Shown piece after piece: positions 16,798 through 24,692 of a stretch of 64,000 bases of DNA. Position numbers and translations under genes: made by a program. The stretch covers positions 992,001-1,056,000 of the forward strand of contig NZ_JAGQFP010000001.1 in the NCBI RefSeq assembly GCF_019090095.1, in the 5' to 3' direction. Under the pieces are notes generated by a model. That model was not told the DNA's origin, made no database searches, and saw only the letters and a program-made list of their open reading frames with translations. Positions within the stretch are counted from its first letter, which is position 1. Each line of letters opens with the position of its first letter. The stretch comes from Stutzerimonas stutzeri. Lineage in GTDB: Bacteria > Pseudomonadota > Gammaproteobacteria > Pseudomonadales > Pseudomonadaceae.

Positions 16798-16810
16798 CGG
16801 AGGAAAGGCC

Positions 16811-17737
16811 GTGGAACTGCGCCACCTTCGCTGTTTCATCGCCGTCGCAGAAGAACTGCACTTTGCCCGTGCCGCCGCGCGCCTGCATATCGAACAGTCG
16901 CCCCTGTCGCGGATCATCAAGGAACTGGAGTACCGCCTGGGCGTGCAGTTGTTCGAGCGCACCACGCGGCGCACGCGCCTGACCTGGGCCGGCAAGGTGC
17001 TCTTGGAAGAAGCGCGCCGGGTGCTGGCCGTGGTCGACCAGGCCAAGGCCAGCGTCAAGAGCGCGGCGGCCGGCTACCGCGGGCGCATCCGCGTCGCGCT
17101 GTCCGATGGCATCCCGCAGTCACGCTTGGCCGCCCTGCTCGCCCAGTGCCGCGAGGAGGAACCGGAGGTCGAGATCTGCCTATCGGAAGTCACCTTCAGC
17201 GAACAGATCAAAGGCCTGAACGACGACCTGTTCGATATCGGGCTTGCACAGTCCGACGAGGTCGGCGATGGGCTGGTGGCCGAGCCGGTCTGGTTCGATC
17301 CACTGGTAGTGGCGGTGCCGACCCGCCACCCGCTGCTGACTTATCGGCGCGTGCCGCTCGATGAAGTGGTGCGCTACCCGCTGGTGCTCTGCGATCCGCA
17401 GGTCTGCCAAGGATTCTGGCAACAGTTACAGCGGGTATTGGGCGCCGTGGATACGCGACTGACCATCGCCGACCGCGTACCGACACTGGACCTGATGATG
17501 GCGCTGGTCGCTGCGGGTTACGGCCTGGGTTTCTCCAGCCTGGCGCGCATCAACGAACTGAACAATCCGGACGTTGTGGCCAGACCGCTAGACGGCTGTG
17601 CATCGATGCTAACCACCTACTTGATACGACGCGAAGGCGAGCCGGCCGAGCAATTGTCCCGGTTTATCGGGCGGGTTAGCCCGACGGAAAGCCAGGCGTT
17701 GCTGCCGGATCACACATCACAGAAGGAAATCGCCTGA
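16811..17737 (+). CDS. LysR-family regulator in the traR position
   Basis: About 308 residues from the GTG at 16811, preceded by GGAGG at 16798-16802. The N-terminal winged HTH is standard: ELRHLRCFIAVAEELHFARA, then LHIEQSPLSRIIKELE. A periplasmic-binding-like effector domain follows (LTIADRVPTLDLMMALVAAG). A LysR gene, called traR in Tn4371, normally stands between the relaxase gene and traG, so this is more likely backbone than part of the metabolite cluster. It follows the MFS gene after only 13 bp and would be co-transcribed with it. A terminator lies downstream. Confidence 0.9.
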   Translation: MELRHLRCFIAVAEELHFARAAARLHIEQSPLSRIIKELEYRLGVQLFERTTRRTRLTWAGKVLLEEARRVLAVVDQAKASVKSAAAGYRGRIRVALSDGIPQSRLAALLAQCREEEPEVEICLSEVTFSEQIKGLNDDLFDIGLAQSDEVGDGLVAEPVWFDPLVVAVPTRHPLLTYRRVPLDEVVRYPLVLCDPQVCQGFWQQLQRVLGAVDTRLTIADRVPTLDLMMALVAAGYGLGFSSLARINELNNPDVVARPLDGCASMLTTYLIRREGEPAEQLSRFIGRVSPTESQALLPDHTSQKEIA

Positions 17738-17791
17738 TCGCCCCAGGCACAAGCCTCCCCTCGCAGCGAGCCCCTTCAGAAGAGCGTCTAA

Positions 17792-17824
17792 GCGGCAGCC
17801 CAGCCAGGCTGCCGCATTTCTTGT
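17792..17824 (+). terminator. Terminator after the LysR gene
   Basis: A perfect 9-bp stem GCGGCAGCC / GGCTGCCGC with loop CAGCCA is followed by ATTTCTTG. It separates the LysR gene from the toxin-antitoxin promoter. Confidence 0.8.
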
Positions 17825-17894
17825 ATCTGGCCAACAAGCCCCTTTCTTGACAAGAAGACACTCGCCATTAAATATACGCAAATAGCGCACACAT

Positions 17895-18239
17895 ATGAAA
17901 GCATTGTTCGTTGAACTGTCACCCTTTGAGCGCAACCGAAAAGCCTACCTCGATGACGACGAGTACTCTCTATTCCAGCAGATGCTCTTGGCCAACCCAG
18001 AGGCAGGCGCAGTCATCGCCAACAGTGGTGGTCTGAGGAAGGTCCGCTTCGGATCAGTCAGGCGCAGCAAGGGAAAGCGAAGTGGCGTTCGGGTGATTTA
18101 TTACTACTGGCACAGCGGTCTGCAGTTCTGGCTTTTCACCCTGTATGACAAAGACGAACTCGATGACCTGAGCAGTGACCAGCGTAGGCAATTGAAAGCG
18201 CTCCTTGAGCGCGAAGTGAAGGCGAGGCAAGCACCATGA
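17895..18239 (+). CDS. RelE/HigB-like toxin
   Basis: A 114-residue protein with the RelE/HigB fold pattern: FERNRKAYLDDDEYSLFQQML at the N-terminus, GGLRKVRFG, then SGVRVIYYYW and a FTLYDKDELDDLS tail. Toxins of this family cut ribosome-bound mRNA. The order toxin then antitoxin, with an ATGA overlap to an XRE-type antitoxin, is the HigBA/GraTA-like arrangement. On a mobile element it would act in post-segregational maintenance. Catalytic residues are only partly conserved in this superfamily, so activity cannot be read directly. Confidence 0.9.
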   Translation: MKALFVELSPFERNRKAYLDDDEYSLFQQMLLANPEAGAVIANSGGLRKVRFGSVRRSKGKRSGVRVIYYYWHSGLQFWLFTLYDKDELDDLSSDQRRQLKALLEREVKARQAP

Positions 18240-18544
18240 CCAAACGCGATATTTTTTCCGAGCTGATCGAAGGCTTCGACGACCTGGTCGCCGCACGTGA
18301 AGGCAAGCGTACGCTTCGTACCCACAAGGTCGAATACAAGCCAATCGAACCCGCGACGGGCGCGGAAATCGTCGCTCTGCGCGAAAAGCTGCAGATGTCC
18401 CAGGGTGTATTTGCGCAGGCCATTCACGCCAAGCCTGCGACTCTCAAGAACTGGGAACAGAACCGCTCAAAGCCCAACGACCAGGCCACCGTCTTGATCC
18501 GTATCCTGAGCAAGCACCCAGAGCTCATACGCGAACTGGCGTAG
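18236..18544 (+). CDS. XRE-type antitoxin (HigA-like)
   Basis: A 102-residue antitoxin. The Cro/C1 HTH occupies about residues 45-95: ALREKLQMSQGVFAQAIHAK, then the recognition part PATLKNWEQNRSKPND. The N-terminal 40 residues probably contact the toxin. The ATG overlaps the toxin stop, so the two are made in a coupled way. HigA-like antitoxins bind their own promoter and would repress the pair. Confidence 0.9.
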   Translation: MTKRDIFSELIEGFDDLVAAREGKRTLRTHKVEYKPIEPATGAEIVALREKLQMSQGVFAQAIHAKPATLKNWEQNRSKPNDQATVLIRILSKHPELIRELA

Positions 18545-18906
18545 ATCACCAGAGCGCTGTTGCTCCCTGTAACAGCAGCGAGTCGGCAGAACCACTCGCC
18601 GGGTACCCAAATAAATTGGGAAGCGAAGTGAAGCGGGCGGCATGCACAGGGCTTCACCACAACTCGTTCGGCTTCCGGCAGCGTCTGCAGGACACTGACG
18701 GCTCTGCGCCCTGTCGCTTCGATCACCCAGGCTACCCATTTCGAGATGATCTGGAGCGAGAAGTAATCACGGATTACAACGTTGCTAGCCGAATAGCCCC
18801 CAGTGCTGAAGGTAAATCCTACCATGAGGTAGGGAGCGGTCTCCGGTCACGGACTGCCGATCACGACCGGCAGAAATCGGTCAGAAACGAACATCCGGGA
18901 TTAACT
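18545..18906. other. Non-coding interval with a degenerate Pseudomonas intergenic repeat
   Basis: About 360 bp without a credible gene. At 18866-18890 the complement reads TTTCTGACCGATTTCTGCC then GGTCGTGATCGGCA, a relative of the GGCCGGTTGCTGCC-type repeat seen elsewhere in the window (34.2, 39.0 and 45.7 kb). It probably marks old insertion scars. A weak hairpin lies just after the antitoxin stop. Confidence 0.4.
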
Positions 18907-19389
18907 CTATTGTAGTGGCTCTGCCATAAGTCCGTAGTGAGCCCCAATACTAGCGGCAACACTACGGTGCAACTCTGATGAGGGGTGGAAGTGGATTTCA
19001 GTCTGAAAAAGGGGCCACTGCCCAGCTCGACGAATTAGATAGACTAGCTCGGCTTCAATAGTCTCCATATCGACGCAATCTCTATTAGGTGAGGGATCGG
19101 TATGACACCAAAGATCAAGCGTGGCACTAGCAAAGTGACCCCGCCATGCGTAGCCATGGTATCCATTGTTACCGTTCGCGCTCCAACCTAAACGAAGGCG
19201 GTTGCGTATTGGTTGCTTTGTCATGCCGACATAAATTGGAGATGGATGGTCGTCAACACAGATAGTATAGAGCTTCGGGAGACTGGATGTTGCAAGCCCA
19301 GAAAACCTTGCGGTACCCAAGGGACACTCAATACTGAAACTACTGGAATTGAAGTTAATTTTGTAACGACCAACCTTAATGACGTTCAT
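18907..19389 (-). CDS. Small GIY-YIG nuclease-like protein
   Basis: A 160-residue protein. The GIY-YIG core is visible in a variant form: KLYTICV (residues 39-45) and PIYVGMTKQPIRNRLRLGW (51-69), giving Y-x-x, YVG and the conserved Arg. A Glu in METIEAELVYLI (about 113) could be the metal ligand. Together they make a plausible catalytic domain for DNA cleavage. Base composition is lower in GC than the transfer genes, in line with recent acquisition. Stand-alone GIY-YIG proteins occur as homing nucleases, repair proteins and defence effectors; the role here is unknown. Confidence 0.7.
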   Translation of the reverse strand: MNVIKVGRYKINFNSSSFSIECPLGTARFSGLATSSLPKLYTICVDDHPSPIYVGMTKQPIRNRLRLGWSANGNNGYHGYAWRGHFASATLDLWCHTDPSPNRDCVDMETIEAELVYLIRRAGQWPLFQTEIHFHPSSELHRSVAASIGAHYGLMAEPLQ

Positions 19390-19546
19390 GCGCCAGCGCC
19401 CTGGTGAGAATTTTTAAAACCAAACGCATAAGCGAGACTAAAACAGGAGATGCAAGGCATTGGTATTTATTCCCCTCTCAACAGACTGAGCTTTTGCTCC
19501 AATATTAATATATGGTTTCATTACCACCATCGCAGCCGCCTTTATC

Positions 19547-20191
19547 CTAGGCAAGCCATTCGTTCATAATCTGGCTTCTGTAGAAGTCTGAATGTAGATC
19601 GTACTGGGGGTCGATGTTTTCCGAGTAAAGATACTGCCGTTCCTGTTCAGAAAGGCGCACAACATCCCCTAGCCACATCACAATATTTCCAGATGAATTA
19701 ACGCCATATGGAACAGACATACCGTACTTTGTCTTTATAAGCCCGGCCGTTGGCGTATACTCGCGCAATTCACAGTTCTCACTATGCCTAAACTTTATCA
19801 GGACATCCTTATTAAAATAGACCGGCGTCAGATATCCATCTGACGGAATACGCGACACCAAACCAGGGATAAAAAAATGTTCAATAGGTGAATACTTGAA
19901 TTTTGTGCTACCTGCGACCGGCAATTTGCCGCGATTGAATCTGCCAACCTGATTGATAGTGACACTACCCTTCTGCCTGTCTATTGCGTGCATCACCTCA
20001 GTTTTGATTATCTCTACCGAGGCCCAAGGAAAAAATATTTCACCCGTTGCGTCACAAATCAAATAAGGGAGTTCATTTAGTATTACTTTCACTCCAGAAC
20101 ATAGAAATGCGCACCTCTCAAAGCAAAGTCGCAGAGGGTTGCCCTCTTGGTCGAAATAGCTATCGTGCGCTGTCAGCTCTTCTACTTCCAT
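19547..20191 (-). CDS. Hypothetical protein, AT-rich, unknown family
   Basis: A 214-residue soluble protein without signal peptide or membrane segment. I do not recognise the family. Visible features are CFERCAFLCSG near residue 25, a central basic stretch (GRFNRGKLP), IPSDGYLTPVYF, and a C-terminal charged segment SEQERQYLYSENIDPQYDL. Codon use and GC are clearly unlike the neighbouring transfer genes. It lies 157 bp upstream of the GIY-YIG gene on the same strand, so the two may form one unit. No ribosome binding site is strong. Confidence 0.6.
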   Translation of the reverse strand: MEVEELTAHDSYFDQEGNPLRLCFERCAFLCSGVKVILNELPYLICDATGEIFFPWASVEIIKTEVMHAIDRQKGSVTINQVGRFNRGKLPVAGSTKFKYSPIEHFFIPGLVSRIPSDGYLTPVYFNKDVLIKFRHSENCELREYTPTAGLIKTKYGMSVPYGVNSSGNIVMWLGDVVRLSEQERQYLYSENIDPQYDLHSDFYRSQIMNEWLA

Positions 20192-20649
20192 AATACCCCC
20201 ATCGTCCTCTTTAATAAGCCTCCAATGAAACTTATAGCAGCCAAGGCCTTAGGGCAATAATTCTCCATCTCTGACGTTGAATCATCTCGCAACAGGAGTG
20301 AAGGACAACACCTTTTGCGCTGGCTTACGCGATGGGATGTACTGTCTGCACCCTGCCGGGAAGAAGGGCAATTGTAGAACTTGGTGCCTTGTCTTCCCGG
20401 TGAGTTTACCGAAAGTTAATGTCAACCTGTGGCCGGTTTCTGCCAGTCGTCAGATACAACTGACGATAGACATCTACCTCGTGTACACACACTTCTGATT
20501 TTTCCACCGACCGCCATAGCCTGCTGTGTTGCCCCTACCTTCTTAGTCCTCGCCGAAACGGTCTTTGACCCCCACTGCTCCAGTACTGAACCTTTCGCCC
20601 GCGGCACATCTGCGTGCCGTGCGTTTTGGCAGGGAGGTTGGGTTCAGGT
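20192..20649. other. Non-coding interval upstream of traG
   Basis: About 460 bp with no credible gene. It should carry the promoter of the traG-trb operon. A CTTCCCGG / CCGGGAAG inverted pair spans 20357-20401. GTGGCCGGTTTCTGCC at 20431-20446 is another copy of the recurrent Pseudomonas intergenic repeat. Confidence 0.4.
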
Positions 20650-22641
20650 ATGCAAGCGACGACGGTGCTGTACGGCCAGGTTCTGGTGGTGTTGGCCATT
20701 ACCCTGTCCGGGGTGTGGGGGGCTACCCAGTGGACGGCGGCCGCGCTCGGCTACCAGGCGCGCCTGGGGGCACCCTGGTTCGAGTTGCTGGGCACGCCGG
20801 TGTATCACCCCTGGCGTCTGTTCGAGTGGTGGTTCGTCTTCGATGCCTATGCGCCGGACGTCTTCAACGTTGGCGGCAGCATCGCCGCTTGCAGCAGCCT
20901 TCTGGCACTGGTAGTGGCCATCGGCATGGCGATCTGGCGGGCGCGCCAGGCGAGGCGAGTAACCACTTACGGCTCAGCGCGCTGGGCCGATGCCGATGAG
21001 GTTCGCAAAGCTGGTCTAACCCAGCCAGCAGGTGTTTTTCTCGGCCAGTTCGAAGAACAGTACCTGCGTCATGAAGGCCCCGAGCATGTGCTCACCTTCG
21101 CACCAACGCGCTCGGGCAAGGGCGTCGGCCTGGTTGTGCCGACCCTGCTCTCCTGGCCTGCCTCAGCGGTCATCCACGACATCAAGGGCGAGAACTGGAG
21201 CCTGACCGCGGGATGGCGCTCGCGTTTCTCCCACTGCCTGCTGTTCAACCCCACCGACCTGGCCTCGGCTGCCTACAACCCGCTGCTGGAAGTACGTCGC
21301 GGCACCCACGAGGTGCGCGACGTGCAGAACATCGCCGATATCCTGGTCGACCCGGAAGGTGCGCTGGAGCGGCGCAACCACTGGGAGAAAACCAGCCATG
21401 CGCTGCTCGTCGGCGCCATCCTGCACGTCCTCTACGCCGGCCAGGACAAGACCCTGCGCGGCGTCGCCAACTTCCTCTCCGATCCGGCCTGCACCTTCGA
21501 GCTGACGCTGCACCGGATGATGACCACGCCGCACCTGGGCGATGCACCGCATCCGGTGGTGGCCTCGGCCGCGCGGGAAGTGCTGAACAAGAGCGACAAC
21601 GAGCGCTCGGGCGTGCTGTCCACGGCGATGTCCTTCCTCGGCCTGTATCGCGACCCGACGGTGGCCGAGGTCACCTCGCGCTGCGACTGGCGCATCGCCG
21701 ACCTGATCTCTGCCGAGCATCCGGTGTCGCTGTATCTGGTGGTGCCGCCCTCGGATATCAGCCGCACCAAGCCACTGATCCGCCTGATCCTCAACCAGGT
21801 CGGCCGCCGCCTGACCGAGTCGCTCGACGGCTCCGACGGCATCGAGCGAAGGCACAAACTGCTGCTGATGCTCGATGAGTTTCCGGCGCTGGGGCGGCTG
21901 GATTTCTTCGAGACGGCCCTGGCGTTTATGGCCGGCTATGGGCTGCGCGCCTTCCTCATTTCGCAATCGCTGAACCAGATCGACAAGGCCTACGGCCTGA
22001 ACCACTCGATCCTCGATAACTGCCATGTGCGGGTGACCTTCGCCACCAACGACGAACGCACCGCCAAACGCATCTCAGAGACCCTGGGTACTGCCACCGA
22101 ACTGCGCGCGCAGCGCAACTACGCCGGCCACCGTCTGGCGCCCTGGCTGGGCCATCTGATGGTGTCTCGCCAGGAAACCGCACGCCCGCTGCTGACCCCG
22201 GGCGAGGTCATGCAACTGCCCAGCGACGAGGCCGTGGTGATGCTTTCGGGACTCGCGCCGATCCGCGCGAAGAAGCTGCGCTACTTCACCGACGCCAACT
22301 TCCAGAGCCGTGTGCTGCCGGCACCACGCTTGCAGCCGGGCCGCTACGCGGACGCACCGGCGCCACGCGCAGACGACTGGAGCGGCATGGTCGTGCCGGC
22401 AGCTGTTGCCGCGTCGCCGATCGACCTGAGCGATGACGAGACCGTCGAGGATGGCGGCCTGCGCCGTCAGCCGGAGTTGGCGGAACTCGCCCAGTTGCCG
22501 GATCACGACGACTTGGCCAGCGACCTGCTGCTGCTCGACGAGGACGACATTCCCGCCCCCTTCCCCACCCAGCCGGATCCGCGCCTGCAGCGCGTGGCGC
22601 GGCTGGCCGCCCTCGACCCTGACGATGGAATAGCCCTATGA
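20650..22641 (+). CDS. traG: Type IV coupling protein TraG/VirD4
   Basis: A 663-residue hexameric ATPase that links the relaxosome to the secretion channel. Two N-terminal membrane segments lie at about 8-28 and 75-98. Walker A is FAPTRSGKGVGLVVPTLL at about residue 150 and Walker B is LLLMLDEFPALGR near 402-414. RAFLISQSLNQIDKAYG belongs to the conserved ATPase core. The start is the ATG at 20650; longer upstream frames have no family support. It begins the long coupled block traG-trb, and its stop overlaps the next gene by ATGA. Confidence 0.97.
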   Translation: MQATTVLYGQVLVVLAITLSGVWGATQWTAAALGYQARLGAPWFELLGTPVYHPWRLFEWWFVFDAYAPDVFNVGGSIAACSSLLALVVAIGMAIWRARQARRVTTYGSARWADADEVRKAGLTQPAGVFLGQFEEQYLRHEGPEHVLTFAPTRSGKGVGLVVPTLLSWPASAVIHDIKGENWSLTAGWRSRFSHCLLFNPTDLASAAYNPLLEVRRGTHEVRDVQNIADILVDPEGALERRNHWEKTSHALLVGAILHVLYAGQDKTLRGVANFLSDPACTFELTLHRMMTTPHLGDAPHPVVASAAREVLNKSDNERSGVLSTAMSFLGLYRDPTVAEVTSRCDWRIADLISAEHPVSLYLVVPPSDISRTKPLIRLILNQVGRRLTESLDGSDGIERRHKLLLMLDEFPALGRLDFFETALAFMAGYGLRAFLISQSLNQIDKAYGLNHSILDNCHVRVTFATNDERTAKRISETLGTATELRAQRNYAGHRLAPWLGHLMVSRQETARPLLTPGEVMQLPSDEAVVMLSGLAPIRAKKLRYFTDANFQSRVLPAPRLQPGRYADAPAPRADDWSGMVVPAAVAASPIDLSDDETVEDGGLRRQPELAELAQLPDHDDLASDLLLLDEDDIPAPFPTQPDPRLQRVARLAALDPDDGIAL

Positions 22642-23072
22642 GCCGAGCCCGCCTCAACCTGTTTATCCAACCCGAGCATGCCAAGCGCCTGAACGAATTG
22701 GCGATCACCAAGGGCGTGTCGAAGTCCTCGATCATCGCCGCGGCGCTGGCCTCCTGGCTGTCGCCCGAGTCCGGCGAGCAGCGCGAGGTGGCCATGGCCA
22801 AACGCCTGGACCGGCTGTCACGTCAGTTCGAACGACTGGAGCGCGACCAGCACATCCTGATCGAGACCGTGGCGCTTTACGTGCGCTACTACCTCACGGT
22901 CAGCACGCCGGTGCCAGAGGCGCATCAGGAGGCGGCCCGTGCGCAGGGCAAGCTGCGATTCAGCCAGTTCGTCGAACAACTGGGGCGCCACCTGCATCGC
23001 GGACGCAGCCTGGTCAGAGACGTGCACGAAGAGGTTCAGGCAGAGGTCCGGGTCTCGGGAGAGCGTCCATGA
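22638..23072 (+). CDS. CopG/ribbon-helix-helix protein of the tra operon
   Basis: A 144-residue protein. The N-terminal ribbon-helix-helix reads RARLNLFIQPEHAKRLNELA then VSKSSIIAAALASWL. A predicted coiled coil (MAKRLDRLSRQFERLERDQH) and an amphipathic tail follow. In Tn4371-type ICEs a gene of this kind stands between traG and trbB. Its job is probably autoregulation of the operon or a relaxosome accessory role. ATGA overlaps join it to both neighbours. Confidence 0.85.
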   Translation: MSRARLNLFIQPEHAKRLNELAITKGVSKSSIIAAALASWLSPESGEQREVAMAKRLDRLSRQFERLERDQHILIETVALYVRYYLTVSTPVPEAHQEAARAQGKLRFSQFVEQLGRHLHRGRSLVRDVHEEVQAEVRVSGERP

Positions 23073-24100
23073 CTGTCGCCTCCTCCCCTGTGCTGAGTGC
23101 AGCGGCAGCTTCTCTGGATCGGCGCACGCGCATGTTGCGCACGGCGATGGGCCCGCTGATAGCTGCTGCCCTGGACGACTCGGACGTGGTCGAGGTGATG
23201 CTCAACCCCGATGGCGTACTTTGGCTGGATCGCCTGTCCGCCGGCCGCGCCCATCTGGGCACGCTGGCAGCTGCCGACGGTGAACGGATCATCCGCCTGG
23301 TGGCAGCGCATGTCGGCCAGGAGGTACACCGTAACAAGCCTCTGCTGAGCGCCGAACTTCCAGAGACTGGTGAGCGCTTCGAAGGTGTACTGCCGCCCGT
23401 AGTGGCCGGGCCGACCTTCGCTCTGCGCAAACGCGCCGCTGGCGTCATCCCTCTGCAGCAGTACGTGGCTGACGGCATCCTCAGCGCCGAGCAGGCAGAG
23501 CACCTGCGCGTGGCAGTGCGTGACCGGCGGAACATCCTGGTGGCCGGCGGCACCAGCAGCGGCAAGACCACCCTGGCCAATGCATTGCTGGCCGAAGTAG
23601 CCGGTAGTGGTGATCGCGTGCTGGTGCTGGAGGATACGGTCGAGTTGCAGTGTCCGGCCCATGATCACGTCGCCCTGCGCACCAAGCCCGGCGTGGTTTC
23701 CATGGCAGATCTAGTGCGCAGCACGCTGCGTCTGCGCCCCGACCGCGTGGTGGTCGGCGAAGTGCGCGGCGGCGAGGCGCTGGATCTGGTCAAGGCTTGG
23801 GGCACCGGCCATCCCGGCGGTATCGCCACCATTCATGCCGGCTCTGCACAGGGCGCACTGCTGCGCCTGGAGCAACTGATTCTGGAAGTCGCCCTGACCG
23901 CGCCGCGGGCGTTGATCGCCGAGGCGGTCAACCTGGTGGTGTTTCTCGCCGGGCGTGGCCGCACGCGCTATGTCCAGCAGATCGCTCGCGTCACCGGCTA
24001 TGACGAGCGCGGCTATCAACTCACGTCCATCGCCCCCGCATTCATTCCTTCGCTACCTCAGGAAAACAGCCATGACTGCCTGCCATCCCCGCGTTGCTAA
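23069..24100 (+). CDS. trbB: TrbB, VirB11-type secretion ATPase
   Basis: A 343-residue AAA-type ATPase. It has LNPDGVLWLDR near residue 47, Walker A GGTSSGKTTLANALL at about 160, LEDTVELQ, and the VirB11 block RPDRVVVGEVRGGEALDLVKAW followed by GHPGGIATIHAGSA (His box). This hexamer works at the cytoplasmic face of the Trb channel in assembly and substrate passage. The 3' end overlaps trbC by 29 bp, more than the usual 4 bp in this operon. Confidence 0.97.
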   Translation: MTVASSPVLSAAAASLDRRTRMLRTAMGPLIAAALDDSDVVEVMLNPDGVLWLDRLSAGRAHLGTLAAADGERIIRLVAAHVGQEVHRNKPLLSAELPETGERFEGVLPPVVAGPTFALRKRAAGVIPLQQYVADGILSAEQAEHLRVAVRDRRNILVAGGTSSGKTTLANALLAEVAGSGDRVLVLEDTVELQCPAHDHVALRTKPGVVSMADLVRSTLRLRPDRVVVGEVRGGEALDLVKAWGTGHPGGIATIHAGSAQGALLRLEQLILEVALTAPRALIAEAVNLVVFLAGRGRTRYVQQIARVTGYDERGYQLTSIAPAFIPSLPQENSHDCLPSPRC

Positions 24101-24413
24101 TCGTCGTCGCCTCATCGGCGCCTTGTTGCTCGGAGCCCTCTGCCTGGGCGCCTCCCTGCCGGTGCTCGCCGCTGGCTCCGGCATGCCATGGGAGGGACCG
24201 CTGCAATCGATCCTTGACTCGGTACAGGGTCCGGTGGCGCGCATCATCGCGGTGATCATCATCATTACCACCGGCCTGACGCTGGCCTTCGGCGACACCA
24301 GCGGCGGCTTTCGCAAGCTGATCCAGATCGTCTTCGGCCTGTCGATTGCCTTCGCCGCGTCGTCATTCTTCCTCAGCTTTTTCAGCTTTGCCGGCGGGGC
24401 GGTGATCGCATGA
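24072..24413 (+). CDS. trbC: TrbC pilin (VirB2-like)
   Basis: A 113-residue prepilin. It has a long signal peptide ending near LPVLAAGSG, then two hydrophobic helices (VARIIAVIIIITTGLTLAF and IQIVFGLSIAFAASSFFLSF) joined by a short basic loop. This is the VirB2/TrbC layout of a conjugative pilus subunit. The TraF peptidase encoded at 7.0 kb is the expected maturation enzyme. The start at 24072 lies inside trbB. The stop overlaps trbD. Confidence 0.93.
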   Translation: MTACHPRVANRRRLIGALLLGALCLGASLPVLAAGSGMPWEGPLQSILDSVQGPVARIIAVIIIITTGLTLAFGDTSGGFRKLIQIVFGLSIAFAASSFFLSFFSFAGGAVIA

Positions 24414-24682
24414 ACGGCGAACGCGGACTCATCCCCGGTTTCGAGGTGCCATTGCACCGCTCGCTGACCGAGCCGATTTTGCTCGGTGGCGCACCACGCA
24501 ACGTGGCGATCCTCAACGGCACGCTGGCGGCAGTGGTAGGCCTGGGCCTGCAGCTGTGGTTGCCTGGCTTAGCGCTCTGGTTGGTAGGCCACTCGCTGGC
24601 GGTGTGGGGTGCCCGTCTGGATCCGCAGTTCCTCCAGGTGTTTGCCCGACACATCAAGCAGCCGTCACTGCTGGATGTGTGA
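24410..24682 (+). CDS. trbD: TrbD (VirB3-like inner-membrane protein)
   Basis: A 90-residue protein with PGFEVPLHRSLTEPILLGGAPRN (in parts), the conserved VirB3 start, then a hydrophobic hairpin (residues 31-65) and a short hydrophilic tail. VirB3 proteins sit in the inner membrane and associate with the VirB4/TrbE ATPase, whose gene follows 10 bp downstream. The ATG overlaps the trbC stop. Confidence 0.94.
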   Translation: MNGERGLIPGFEVPLHRSLTEPILLGGAPRNVAILNGTLAAVVGLGLQLWLPGLALWLVGHSLAVWGARLDPQFLQVFARHIKQPSLLDV

Positions 24683-24692
24683 GGAGGCCGCC

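Noticed and set aside
16811..17737. LysR gene as the dedicated regulator of the metabolite cluster
   Set aside because: It stands at the canonical traR place of Tn4371-type backbones; the MmyB-type gene divergent from the cluster is the better candidate, though co-transcription with the exporter leaves some doubt.
20429..20649. Upstream extension of traG (frame opens at 20614)
   Set aside because: The TraG family start with its first membrane helix fits the ATG at 20650; the upstream residues are unrelated.
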